Origin: Cephalopachus bancanus | Taxonomy: Eukaryota > Chordata > Mammalia > Primates > Tarsiidae | Direction of reading: 5' to 3' | NCBI GenBank assembly: GCA_027257055.1 | Contig: JAPVLO010000275.1 | Coordinates: 2,046,001-2,110,000 of the forward strand | Length of the DNA stretch: 64,000 nt | In this document: positions 31,583 through 43,253 of the stretch, piece after piece | Layout: every line of letters begins with the position of its first letter | Numbering within the stretch: position 1 is the stretch's first letter | Translations under genes and position numbers: made by a program | The notes under the pieces: generated by a model | What the model saw: the letters and a program-made list of their open reading frames with translations, nothing else | Told to the model about the DNA's origin: nothing | Databases searched by the model: none

Positions 31583-33867
31583 TATACCTCAGTTCTAAAG
31601 TCAGTGATTCCCTTGATGGAAAAACACTAGAAATAGTCCTACCAAGGTCAAGAACAAGGAAAACATATTTTTACGTCTACTATTGCATAACATATTACCA
31701 ATGTAATCAGATAAGAAACACAATAGGAGGCATAAGACTTGAAGAAGAAGAAGTAGAACTCTCTCTGATCACAGATAACAAGATAGTATAGTTGGACAAC
31801 GCTAGAAAACAGTTGGGAAAACTACCTCAAAAATAAAATAATTCCACAAGATAAGAGGTTGTAAAATTAGAGACAGCAATTAATAGACCTCATATATTGC
31901 ATATAATACATAGTCTGTACATATGAAATTAAAAGATGAAATGTATCCCAACAGGTACTCACAGAGAAGACCAAGGAGACTCTTGAGAAAGCTTCCCAGT
32001 GGTGCAAGTTATGTCTCCTCTCTCCTCTCCCATCCCCACTATCCATAGAAAAAAAACTCCTTAAATTGTGAGATGAAGGAGGGCACCATATAGTGTCATC
32101 CTTATGAGAAAGGGAAGTAAAAGTTCTAACAAAACAGCTCATATTCTAAACACAAGGTAACATAGAGTTTGAAGTCTGTTATATCATGACTAGATTAATA
32201 GAACCTCTACATTAAAGATGTAACAGAAGGAAAAATGTGTTAGTTCCAAGTGTGAAAATTATTTGCTTCAGTCTCTACTGTCTAATATCTGTTTGTTTTT
32301 ATTTTTTGCAACAAAAAGCTTATGATCTATATGAGAAAGCAAGAGATGTTGGAATTATCTGACAGGGAATTTAAAATAATAATGGTTAATGTTAAAGGCT
32401 CTAAAGGAAAAGCTGGTAACATGCAAGATCAGATGGATAACTTCAGAAAGATGGAAACTATATAAAAGAGGTAAATGGAAATACTAGAAATGAAAAACAC
32501 AGTGACAACGATGAATGCCTTCAACAGCTCATCAGTAGACTAAACACAATCTAGATAAGAATCAAGAGAACTTCCAGATAAGTCAATAGAAAAACAAAAA
32601 ACAAAGAGAACTTTAAAAAAATTAAAGAAACCAGTGCATCCAAGAGCTGTGGGACAATACCAAATGATATAACATACATATTGCTGAAATCCCAAGACGA
32701 AAAGAGAATAGGGAAAAGAAACATTTGAGAAATATTGGATAAGAATTTTTCTAAAATTAATGACAGACATCAAATTATAGATCCAAGAAGCATAGAGAAT
32801 GGCAAGCAGGAAGGGGGTGGAGGAGTCAGGGGACAATGGGTTAGGGAGGGAAGGAGAGAGAAACCACACCTATGTAGGTCAAATTTCTGAAAACAAAAAG
32901 AAAATACACTAAAGACAACCAGCAAAAAGGATGCGTTACATGCAAATAAGCAAAGATAAGACTTGTACCTCACCTCAAAAACCATACAAGCCAGAGTACA
33001 ATAAAGGGACATCTTTAAAGTACTGAAAGACAAAACTGTCATCTCAGTATTCTAAAGCAAAAATATATTTTAAAAAATGAAGATAACATACAGTACTTTT
33101 TCAGACAAATAAAGACTGAGAGAATTTACTGCTAACAGACCTACACTATAAGAAATGTTAAATGAATTTCTTCAGGCAGAAGAAATATGATACCAGAAGA
33201 ATCTTGTAACTTTACACAGAAATAGAGAGTTCTGGAAATGGAATGAATGTAGATGAAATAAAATCAATTTTAATGAGACAATTTTAATATTGTCTTAACT
33301 GCTCTAAAAATAACTGTCTAAAGCAAACAATGATATCAATGGGTTGTGTGTTTATAGCATATTAAAAAGTAAAATGTGTGACAATAGTAGGAAAGGTGGG
33401 TAGAAATAATTGAGAATATACTTTCATAAGTGCCTTATACTATAAATGAAATGGAAAAATATTAGTGGAAGGCAAACTCTGATTAATGAAAGTTGTATAT
33501 TATAAAACCTAGGAAAACCACTGAAAGTTTTAAAAAAGAGTTTTAAATAGTAAGTCAGTAGTGGATCAAATAGAACCATAAAAATCTCCACGAATCCAAG
33601 GGACTACATAACAATAGAAGAAAAATAAATAAGATACAGATGGGCCAAAAAGAAAACAGGCAGAAAAATGAAAGATTTTATTCAAAATGTATCAGTAATC
33701 AATTTAAATTGGCAAGGGCTAAATACATCAATTAAAACACAGAGACTGAGAGACTGGATAAAAATGCAATGCAATTTATATGCTGTCAACAAGAAGCTCA
33801 CTTAAAATATAAAGCTATAAGTAAGTAAAACTAAAAATATGGAAAAAGTTATACCATGCAGATAGTA

Positions 33868-33900
33868 AACACACACCAAAGCGCACACGCGCACACACAC

Positions 33901-33931
<31 letters not shown>
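33868..33931. repeat. (CA)n microsatellite within the old L1
   Basis: Interrupted (CA) and (CGCA) units, then about 15 perfect CA units. It lies in what was L1 ORF2. Confidence 0.95.
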
Positions 33932-33933
<2 letters not shown>

Positions 33934-34348
33934 CTATAAATACTTCAAAGTAGACTTCAGAATGAGAAATATCATCAATGATAAAGGAGGACATTATGTA
34001 ATAATGGAGTAACTTTTCCAAGGAACACAAACATAGCAGTCCTAAACGTGTATACACCTAACAACAAAAACTTCACAATACATAAACTAACAACTAATAG
34101 AACTGAGGAGAGAAATGAGCACATATACAGTCAGTCTGGAGATCTCTGAGCATAATGAACATCAGGAAAGAAAAAGGGAACATCATCATAGACTCCCATA
34201 GACATCAAAAAGATAATGTGGAAATGCTGCAAACAAGCAGAAAGAACGAACCAATTCATTAAAAGACACAAATTATCAAAACTCACTGAAGAATAAAAAG
34301 TCTTTTACATATTAAAAAATCAGCTTTATAGTTAAACACTTTCTAATT

Positions 34349-34494
34349 AAAAACAAAAACATTGAGGGAAACTGCTAGGGGAGGGAGGGGCACACCCCAT
34401 CAGCAAGGGTATCTGCATAATCAACATTTGTATACCTAACCCTGAATTGTACCCCACATCTTTTAATAAAAAAAAGAAGAAAGAAAACAAAAAC
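34349..34494 (+). mobile_element. 5'-truncated L1 3' end, about 120 bp
   Basis: GGGAAACTGCTAGGGGAGG through ATTTGTATACCTAACCCTG and GTACCCCACATC to an A-rich tail. It matches the 3' end of the minus-strand L1 at 50228. A-rich repeats AAAACAAAAAC on both sides are the likely target duplication. Confidence 0.75.
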
Positions 34495-34837
34495 AAAAAA
34501 CTTAATGCCCAAATGTGTTTGATGGCAAATTCTAACAAGCATTTAAGGAAGAAATAATACCAATTCTACACAATCTCTTTCAGAAAACAGAAAAGAAGAG
34601 AATATTTCAAACTCTTTTTATGAATCCAGTATTTACCAAATTGAGACAAAGAAAACTGCAAGCTATTATCCCTCAGATTATAGATGCAACAACCATCAAC
34701 AACACATTAATACATTAAATTTAGCAATATATAACATCAATAATATCTCACTCCCTAGTGAATTTATCTCATGAATATAAGACTGGATCAACATTTGAAA
34801 TTCAACCAAGGTAATGCACTTTATTTACAAATTTCTA

Positions 34838-34943
34838 GGCTGAGGTGGAAGGATCACCTGAGCCCAGCAGCTGCTACGGTGGCCATGAGCATGCCACTGC
34901 CCTCCAGCCTGGGCAACAGAGTGAGACTCCAACTTTAAAAAAA
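34838..34943 (+). mobile_element. Alu right-monomer (FRAM-like)
   Basis: Only a right arm: GGCTGAGGTGGAAGGATCACC, GTGGCCATGAGCATGCCACT, CTGGGCAACAGAGTGAGACTC and an A-rich tail. No left arm or linker precedes it; L1 ORF2 sequence does. Confidence 0.8.
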
Positions 34944-34960
34944 TAAAACCATATGATTAT

Positions 34961-35689
34961 CTCAAGAGAAGTATAAAAAACACTTTACAGTAATTAACAT
35001 CTATTTATGATGGAAAAAACATTGTTAGTGTATTTGGAATTATAGGACCTTTCTTAATATGAAAAGAGTATTTTAAATCACTATTTTAAGATGCAAAAGA
35101 AGAAAAGAAGAGGGAGAAGGACTTCTACCTATTTAGTTGTCACTCAAAGAAAAGCTTTTCATGTCTCACACCTTTAGCTCCAGAATTCAGTTCAGAAATT
35201 TCGACTAGTGGATGAAGGAAACCATAAAATAGCAGTCAAGGGGAGTTACTTCATTTGCAAGAGTGTGGAGAAGCTCAAGCCTAAGGGCACCCTGAAGATC
35301 AGTGGAAGTTATGGTGAAAGGCATTTGAAAGGAGATTCATGAATTTAATGAAGATAAAGCCTAAACCATCAGCTGGCTAGTTTGCTGGAGAAAACAGGAA
35401 CAAGGCAGCTGGAAGGAGATCTTCTGAGTTGGGGGGGGACACCAAACTTAGACCTCAGAAACTATTTATTCAAAGGGATCAAACTTTGATTGGATTTGTT
35501 TGTAGAGGCACCAATGCCCCCAGAACATTAAAAAGAAAAAAAAAAACCACAAAAAAACAGAGCAATCATCAAGCAATTAGTGGAGTTTCACATCTGAGTG
35601 TGGTCAGAGATAGAAAGAAAGAGAGTCCTAACAATAACAGAGTCAACCCATTATTCACAGCTAAAGAAAAGAGAGAAAATGAATAAAGA
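34961..35689. other. Unassigned AT-rich sequence
   Basis: The first 100 bases still look like L1. From 35100 the text (CACACCTTTAGCTCCAGAATT, CTGAAGATCAGTGGAAGTTA) may be an old L1 5' region or a retrocopy. No intact frame and no recognised family. Confidence 0.3.
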
Positions 35690-36139
35690 AAAATGAACAG
35701 GGCCTAAGAGATATGTGGGAAACCACCAAGCACAGCAACATAATTGTAATGGTATACTGGAAGAAGAGGAGATAAGAGGGACAAAAAAATTCCAAAGAAA
35801 TGGTAGCAGAAAACATCTAAAATTTATTGAAAACATTAACCTACTCATCTAGGGAAGTCAATGAACTCCAAGCAGTATAAACTCAAAAAGATTTACAAAT
35901 AGGAACATCATGCTGAAAACCAAAGATAAGAAAATCTTAAAGGCAGCAAGAGAAAAAGGACTCATTATTTAAAAGAGTGCCAAATACATTAGCAACTGAC
36001 TTTTCATCCAGAACACACAGGCCAGAAGGCAGTGGGATAACATATTCAAAGCACGCAGGGGAAAAAGCTGTCAAGTAAGAGACCTATATACAGCACAGCT
36101 ATAATTAAAAAATGAAGGGAAAATAAAGAAATTCCTATG
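35690..36139 (+). mobile_element. Old L1 ORF1 fragment
   Basis: GAACAGGGCCTAAGAGATATG, CAAGCAGTATAAACTCAAAA, AAAGGCAGCAAGAGAAAAAG and CACAGGCCAGAAGGCAGTGG are the ORF1 order of L1M elements. Several in-frame stops. Confidence 0.85.
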
Positions 36140-36420
36140 GCCAGGCATTTTGAGAGGCTGAGGTGGGAGTATTGCTTGAGCCCAAAAGTTCAAGACCAGT
36201 CTAGGCAACATAGCAAAAAAAAATTAGCTGGGCATGGTAGTGCATACCTGTAGTCCCAGTGACTCAGGAGGCTGAGGTAGAAGAATTGCCTGAGCCCAGA
36301 AGGTCAAGGCTGCAGTGAACTGTGATTGTGCTACTGCATGCCAGCTTGGGTGATAAAGTAAGACCCTGACGCAAAAAAAAAAAAAAAAAGAAAAACAAAA
36401 AAAAGAAGAAAGGAAAGAAT
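36125..36420 (+). mobile_element. Old AluJ-like SINE (plus)
   Basis: GGCCAGGCATTTTGAGAGGC through GCTGGGCATGGTAGTGCATA and CTGCAGTGAACTGTGATTG to a mixed A-rich tail (36140-36412). L1 words AAAGAAATTC before and AAAGAATTC after it suggest the target repeat. The left arm is shortened. Confidence 0.88.
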
Positions 36421-37115
36421 TCTAGATTAAATAAATAACCAAATGAAAAATAGAGAGTTTGTTTCTATCAGGCCTGCCTTTACAAAATACTAAATCTTTA
36501 GCTAGATTGACCAAGAAAAAAATATAAGACTCAAATTACTAGTGGGAATATTGTTACTGACTTAATACAAGTAAAAGAGATTATGAAGGAATATTATGAA
36601 TACCTGTATGCTAACAAGTTATATAACAGATGAAACTGACAAATTCCTAGAAAAATACAAACTACCAAAACTGAACTATAAATTCATTAGGAGAAAACAT
36701 AAGGATAACTCTTCTTGGCCTAGCATCTGTCAAAGAATTCTTAGATGCAACACCACAGGCATGAGTAAGAAAACAAAAAATAGGTAAATTGAATGTTATT
36801 AAAATTAAAAACTATTGTGCTTCAAGGGACACCACTGAGATAGTAAAAAGACAACCTACAGAATGAGAGAAAATATTTGCAAAGAATACACCTTAAATTA
36901 TAATATATTGAAGAACTTATATCAAGAATATAAAGAACACTTACAGCTTAATGCAAAAAGACATATAACCTTATTTTTAAATGGTAAAAGGATATGAGTG
37001 GACAATTCTTCAAGAAAGATATTCGAATGGCCAAAAAACATGACAAAAATGCTCAGCATCATCAGTTACCAGGGAAATGCCAAGTATCAACTCGAGGAGG
37101 TATCTTCACATCATC
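36420..37115 (+). mobile_element. Old L1 ORF2 fragment
   Basis: TAGCTAGATTGACCAAGAAA, AACTGACAAATTCCTAGAAA, then TTCAAGGGACACCACTGAG, CAACCTACAGAATGAGAGAA and ATGCTCAGCATCATCAGTTA follow L1 ORF2 order, with a missing block between 36700 and 36780. Confidence 0.85.
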
Positions 37116-37512
37116 CTGGTGTAAGCCACCCTCTGTCACTGTGAAATTGTCTAGTATGTGTTTCAATGGTGGAATCTGTCCAGCATGTGATTCTGTTCTT
37201 ACTCAAATATGTGTTGAGCATTTTACATTCTAGCATGCTAGTTTGTGATGTGCATAAGCATTTTATTGTTTCCATTATGCCTTAGAAAATTGGAGATTTG
37301 AACTGATGTGCAACATGTTACAGTATTTCAATTAAAATTATGGATAATAGGCTTCCAATTAGCATTTTCATGCAGAATCTCTAATTTTCAGGAATTTATT
37401 ACTGTGAAAGTAACTTATAAAGTATAATGCATATACTTGTAAAGTATCACATAACTTGTAACATGCCCAATTTTGTAATATAGCCTAGCATATAGGGTAA
37501 CCACTAAAGGAT
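37116..37512. other. Unassigned AT-rich sequence, possibly retrocopied 3' UTR
   Basis: Starts abruptly after L1 text and reads like a vertebrate 3' UTR (many TGTA and AATTAAAA words), but has no clear poly(A) signal with tail. Not a recognised repeat. Confidence 0.3.
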
Positions 37513-37835
37513 AAAAAAGAGGGCATATGCCGGGCTCGGTGGCTCAGCCTGTAATCCCGTGCCTTTGGGAGGCTGAGGTGAGTGGATTGCCTGAGCCCGT
37601 GGGTTTGAGACCCGCTTGGGCAGCGAGACCTCATCTCTACAATAAATCAAAAAAATCAGCCGGGCGTGGTAGTGCATGCCTGTAATTCCGGCTACTCGGA
37701 AGGCGGAGGAGGAAGGATCGCCGGAGCCCAGCAGGTCGAGGCTGCGGTGGCCGGGAGCGGCCACTGCACTCCAGTCTGGGCGACAGAGTGAGACTCCAAT
37801 TCAAAAAAAAAAAAAAAAAAAAAAAAAGAGGGCAT
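37513..37835 (+). mobile_element. Young-type Alu (plus), 14-bp TSD, deletion subtype
   Basis: Alu at 37528-37821 between AAAAAGAGGGCATA repeats, with the 27-base A tail still uninterrupted. Left arm has GGGCAGCGAGACC in place of GGGCAACTTGGTGAGACC. Right arm has the perfect GTGGCCGGGAGCGGCCAC. Long pure tail and clean target repeats mark it as one of the youngest insertions here. Confidence 0.95.
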
Positions 37836-39934
37836 AGCTTCCAAACAAACAGAAGGGAAAGTAGACCAAAACACTCCAAAAGAAGGGAAGCAAAGAGAGA
37901 GAAACTAATAGAGGACAAGTGGGACAAACAGAAAGCACACAGTGAGATGGTAGATTCAAGTAAAAATACATCAGAAATTTCATTTACTGTGAATATGTTT
38001 ACTATCATTTGAATGTGTCCCTCAAAGTTTATGTATGGGACACTTACTCCTCAATGTAATAGCGCTGAGAGATGATCAGGTCATGAGGGCTCTGTCCTCA
38101 TAAACGGATTAATGGTATTATTGTGCTAGAAGTTTAGTTACCAGAAGAGTGGGTTCTTTATAAAAGGATGAGTCTGATCCCCCTCCTTCTCCCTCTCTTG
38201 CCCATGCCTTCTATCACATTATGAAGTGGCAAAAAGGTCTTCAAAAAGATGCTGGCTCCTTGAACTTGGACTTTCCAGACTCCAAAACTGTGAGAAATAA
38301 ATTTCATTTTTTATGAGTTATCTAATCTCTGGTATTCTCTTATGGCAGCACAAAACACATTAAGACAATGGTAAATGATCTAATTAAAACATAAAGTGTT
38401 GTCAAAATGTATTAAAAATTTAAGAACCCAACAAATCTCATCTTTCTTCTAATGATAAAACACATATTCAACACACAGGGATTCAGGGAGCTTAAGAATA
38501 TAAAAATGAAAAAAGATCTACTATGCAAATGCTAACAAAAACAGCCTACACAGATAATAAGACAAAATGGAACTTATGAAAAAACTTCACTTCTGTGTAA
38601 CCCAAGGTTTAAAGAAGAATCATAAAAAATTTGAACAGAATTATAATGAAAATACTTCACATACTGTATATGAAATTTTGTTGGAGGCACCTAAATTGTA
38701 CTTCAGAGGAATGTTTTTAGGTTCCAAATATATAAAGAAAGAACAAAGGCTGAAAATCAAGGAGCTAAGCACCCATCTGAAAAAATTAGAAAAAAATAGT
38801 ATATCCATCCAAAGAAAGTAGAATGAAAAACATAGTGATAAGAGTAGTAATTAATGAAATAGAAAACAAACAAGTAAAAAGGATCAACCAACTAAAAAGT
38901 TTTTTCTTTGTAAAGATCAATAAAACTGAATACCTTTAGTAATACTGTTCAAGGACAAAAAGATAGAGTGCATGAATTACACTATCAGGAAAGAAAGGGA
39001 ACAATTACCACCAATCTCACAGAAAATAACATGTTAAGTAGAGGACATTTTGAACAATTTGACACCCAAAATTGTGAAAGATGGGTACCTGGAAAATATG
39101 CTAATTATAAAACAAACATGCACAATAGAAGTAAGCAAAAATCTTTCTACGAGAAAAACACAAAGCTAACATCACTCTCCTAGCGGGTTCTCCCAAACTT
39201 TTAAGGAAGAAATAATGGCCAAATATTGCATAAACTGTTCAGAGCATATTTTTCAAATCATTTTATGAGTCCAGAGAAACATTAATATAAAAATGTGACA
39301 AGGAAAACTTGAAAAAGATATGTAAGTCAATTATACTCATGAACAGATGTAAAAACTAAATAAATTCAGCTATATGTTAAAAATGCATAATATATAATTA
39401 CAAAAATGGTGTTTACCCCAGGAATCCAAGGATTAACATGAAAAACGATTGCATTTCATTATATTAACATTAAGTATATAAAATTAATTTTATGTCATAT
39501 TATGTCATATTTACATATGACATAAAATTAAAAGGAAAATTATAAAATCATTTCAAATGATGCAGAATAAGCATTTGATACAATTTAGCATATCTTCCCG
39601 ATAAAACTGATGAAACTTTATCACACTAGGCGTAAAGGAGAATATCCTTAATTTAATAAAAAGTATTTATAAAAGAATTATAGTCAGCACATCTAGTGGT
39701 TGAAAGAGGAAAACTTCACCATCAGGACTGAGCTGAGACAGAGTATATGCTTGCATATATAGAAAAAAACTATAAATAAATTATAAAATTATTAGAAATC
39801 TCTGAGTTTAATTTTTAAATAGCCAAAATGCAAAACTCAATTTCATCTGAATACACACAAAAAAAATTCAAAAATATTAAAAAAAGAATTCTTAAAATGA
39901 TGCATAGTACAACGGCATAAAAACTATGAAGCCC
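37836..39934 (+). mobile_element. Old L1 ORF2 fragment, interrupted by a MaLR LTR
   Basis: CAAAAGAAGGGAAGCAAAGA and GAGGACAAGTGGGACAAAC (pre-endonuclease), then after the LTR GATCTACTATGCAAATGC, ATGAAATTTTGTTGGAGGC and GAGTAGTAATTAATGAAATA. These are scrambled by stops but in L1 order, running into reverse-transcriptase-like sequence near 39400. Confidence 0.7.
37996..38367 (+). mobile_element. MaLR-type solo LTR
   Basis: TGTTTACTATCATTTGAATG at the start, CAGGTCATGAGGGCTCTGTC, TCCAAAACTGTGAGAAATAA and CACATTAAGACA at the end, in MaLR order, within old L1. Complete, no internal region. Confidence 0.82.
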
Positions 39935-41477
39935 TACAGTGCTGTCAACATGATGGCAGAATAGGGATCCCCAGGCCTCATTCCTCCACAAAGACACCAC
40001 CATAACAACACTATATGGTCCAAAAGGCCTTTATGAAAACTTCCAAAACCAGTCACAACTTCCCAGTTCTGTCCACAAAGTCAAAACAAATAACAGCAAG
40101 AGAAGCTGTTTCACCTCACGTGTCTAAACACTTTCCCTAAGCTGACATAGTTTGGTGCAACCAGGAGTAAATGCTCAACTCATGGCTCTTCTCTTGGAAA
40201 GAAAAGAGGGGAGTGGAGCAACATCTAATATTCAAACTTTTGAGGGGCTACCCAATAGGCTGGTTTCTGTCTCATCTGACTCAAAGTGCTGATGAAATGG
40301 GTACACTTTGACTGGGGATACCGAGAACAAATGACAATTCAATGTCCTGGGTCAGTACCAGAGAACATGCAGTAATGCAGAGAGACACCAGAGGGAGCAA
40401 GAAATTACAAGATACTGAAAAACAAACAAAAAACAAAAAAACCTCCAGCAAACCTTTTTAACTGGGAAGTTACTCACACAGACCCAAAGAAAATGTATCC
40501 CCCAGAAAAAACTGGAAAGACCCCCAGAATATCTCACTGGGTGATTGATTGGCAAAAATCTTTCCCTGTATGAAGCTGAGCCATAAAGACCAGAGAGGTG
40601 GCTGTTTTTCTAAGGCACAAATCCCCGAGGGGGGGGGGAAGCATATGAAGAAACAGGGAAACATAGCCCAAAAAGAGGACCAAAATAAAGTCTTCAGAAA
40701 CTGACTCTAAACAAACAGATAATGAATTACCTGAAAAAAATTAAAATAATTGTCTTAAGGAAGTTCAACGTGCTGTAAGTGTACACAGATAAAGAACTAA
40801 GCAAAATCAGGAAAACAATGCATTAACTAAATAATAATATAATCAAAGATATAAAACTATAAAAAATAGGAATTCTAGAGTTGAAGAATACAATAACTGA
40901 ATTATAAAATTCACCAGAAGAGTTCAATAGCCAACCTGATTAAGCAGAAGAAATAAGCAACCAATTTGAAGACTAGTCACTTGAAATGATCAAGCCAGAG
41001 AAACAAGAAGAATAAAGAAAAGTGAAGAAAGCTTAAGAGATTTATGGGAAACCATCAAGTGTTCCAATATACATATTATGAAAATTAAAAAGAAAAGGCA
41101 GGGAGTTTATCTGAAGAAACAATGGCCAAAACATCCAAATTCATGAAGCTCAAAAGATTCTGACTAAGATGAGCCCAAAGATGCCACACTGAGACACGTT
41201 AAAATCAAATTATAAAAAGTAAGAAGATAAAGAGAGCATCTTAAGAACAACTAGAGAAATGCAATTTGTCATATACAAGGGAGCTACCACAAGATTGTCA
41301 GCTGATTTCTTATCAGAAGCATTATAGGCTAGAAGGGAGTAGAATGTTATACTAAAAGTGCTGGAAGAAAAAAACATTGCAACCAAGAATACTATAGTCA
41401 ACAGAACTTTATTACAAAATTAAGGAGAAACAAAGATCTTTCGAGATAAACAAAAGCTAATGGTGTCCATCACCACT

Positions 41478-41781
41478 AATGATAAAGGAGCCGGGCTCGG
41501 TGGCTCAGCCTGTAATCCCGCGCCTTTGGGAGGCTAAGGTGAGTGGATTGCCTGAGCCCGCGGGTTCGAGACCTGCCTGGGCAGCGAGACCTCATCTCTA
41601 CAATAAATCAAAAAATCAACCGGGCGTGGTAGCGCATGCTTGTAATTCCGGCTACTTGGAAGGCTGAGGTGGAAGGATCGCCGGAGCCCAGCAGGTTGAG
41701 GCTGCAGTGGCCGGGAGCGGCCACTGCACTCCGGTCTGGGCGACAGAGTGAGACTCCAACTCAAAAAAAAAATGATAAAGG
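41478..41781 (+). mobile_element. Young-type Alu (plus), 11-bp TSD, deletion subtype
   Basis: Alu at 41490-41770 between AATGATAAAGG repeats (41478-41488, 41771-41781). Left arm GGGCAGCGAGACC, B box CGGGTTCGAGACC, right-arm palindrome GTGGCCGGGAGCGGCCAC intact. Confidence 0.95.
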
Positions 41782-41882
41782 GAGTTCTTCAAGTTAAAAT
41801 GAAAGGACACCAGACAGCAAGATGACAGCACACAATATATATAGCTCTCACTGTAAAGCTCTCACTAAAGGGAGATATATAT

Positions 41883-42209
41883 AGAAATACAGAATCTGGC
41901 CTGGCTTGGTGGCTCAGCCTGTAATCCCAGGCCAAGGTGAGTGGATTGCCTGAGCCTGCAGGTCTGAGACGAGCTCGGGCAACTTGGTGAGACTATGTCT
42001 CTACAATAAATAAAAAAATTAGCCGGGCATGGTAGCATGTGCCTGTAGTTCTGGCTACTTGGAGGGTTGAGGCAGAAGGATCTCCGGAACCCAGCAGGTC
42101 GATGCTGGGGTGGCCATGAGCATGCCATTGCACTCCAGCCTGGGCAACAGAGTGAGACTCCAACTCAAAACAAAAAACAAACAAAAAGAAAAAAAAAGAA
42201 ATACAGAAT
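41883..42209 (+). mobile_element. Young-type Alu (plus), 13-bp TSD
   Basis: Alu at 41896-42196 flanked by AGAAATACAGAAT. Full left-arm subtype but with a gap near the head, and right arm GTGGCCATGAGCATGCC rather than the palindrome, as in the monomer at 34838. Confidence 0.93.
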
Positions 42210-42938
42210 TCTATGATACTGTAATGATAGTATGTAAATCACTTTTAATTCTAGTATAGTATTTAAAATATAAAAGACAATTACTATAAAGCTATGTTAA
42301 CAAATACAAAATATTAAAAATGTGTAATTTGTGACATCAATAGCAGAAAGTGAAGGCATATATTAAAAAAGTAGTTTTTTCTACGTGATTGATGTTTTAT
42401 CAGTTTAAAACAATTTTTATAATTATATTTTATTTAATACCTATAGTAACACAAAAAACTGTAGAAAACACTAATCACAACAAGAAAGGAATTTAAACAT
42501 GTAATTACAAAATTAAAGAAACAGGAAGGCAGCAAGAGAGGAATAGGGATAAAATAACTATAAGACATACAGAAAGACAATTAACAAAATGGCAATGGTA
42601 AATCCTTTAGATATAAAGACACACATAGGCTGAAAGTCAAAGGATAAAAAAAATATATATTATACCCAAATTGTAATCAAAAGAGAGCAGGGGTAGTCAA
42701 TTTATATCAGACAAAATAGACACTAAGACAAAAACTGTCCCAAGACACCCAGATAAACATATAATAACAGAATCAACTTGCCAAGAAGTTATAATAATCA
42801 AAAATATATCTGTACCTAGCAGTAGGACACTCAAATATATAAAGCAAACATTAAAAGAACTGAAGGGAAAAATAGGTGATAACACAATGACAGAAGATTT
42901 CAATGCCTCATTTTCAATAATGATTAGCACAACCATAT

Positions 42939-43253
42939 AAAAGATTAATAAGGACCAGGCTCGGTGGCTCAGTCTGTAATCCCAGCGCTTTGGGAGGCTG
43001 AGATGAGTGGACTGCCTGAGCCCTCGGGTTCGAGACCCGCCTGGGCAGGTGAGACCTCATCTCTACAATAAATAAAAAAATTAGCCAGGCGTGGTAGCGC
43101 ATGTCTGTAGTTCCAGCTACTGGAAGGCAGACGCGGAAGGATCTCTGGAGCCCAGCAGGTCAAGGCTGCGGTGGCCGGGAGCGGCCACTGCACTCCAGTC
43201 TGGGTAACTGAGTGAGACTCCAACTCAAAAAAATAAAAAAAGATCAATAAGGA
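42939..43253 (+). mobile_element. Young-type Alu (plus), 16-bp TSD
   Basis: Alu at 42955-43237 with repeats AAAAGATTAATAAGGA and AAAAGATCAATAAGGA. The left arm shows an intermediate deletion (GGGCAGGTGAGACC). Palindromic right arm intact. Confidence 0.95.

Larger units (their letters stand above)
30600..31880 (+). mobile_element. Old L1 ORF2 fragment, interrupted by an LTR piece and a mariner
   Basis: AGTAATAAGTTGAAGGAG, ATGATCATCTTCATACAACC and, after the insertions, AGTCCTACCAAGGTCAAGAA, AACTCTCTCTGATCACAGAT and ACCTCAAAAATAAAATAA are the reverse transcriptase part of L1 ORF2 in sense orientation. The frame is destroyed. Confidence 0.65.
32290..34960 (+). mobile_element. Old L1M element: ORF1 end into ORF2 start
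   Basis: GAGATGTTGGAATTATCTGAC, GTGACAACGATGAATGCC and CATCAAATTATAGATCCAAG belong to old L1 ORF1. After 33640, TGGCAAGGGCTAAATACATC and ATGCTGTCAACAAGAAGCTC belong to the ORF2 endonuclease. The sequence at 34500-34830 is reverse-transcriptase territory. Interrupted by a CA tract, a short L1 3' end (34361-34483) and an Alu monomer (34838-34943). No frame survives. Confidence 0.8.

Noticed and set aside
37788..38012. Lys/Arg-rich frame resembling a nuclear protein
   Set aside because: It is an Alu A-tail running into old L1 and LTR sequence.
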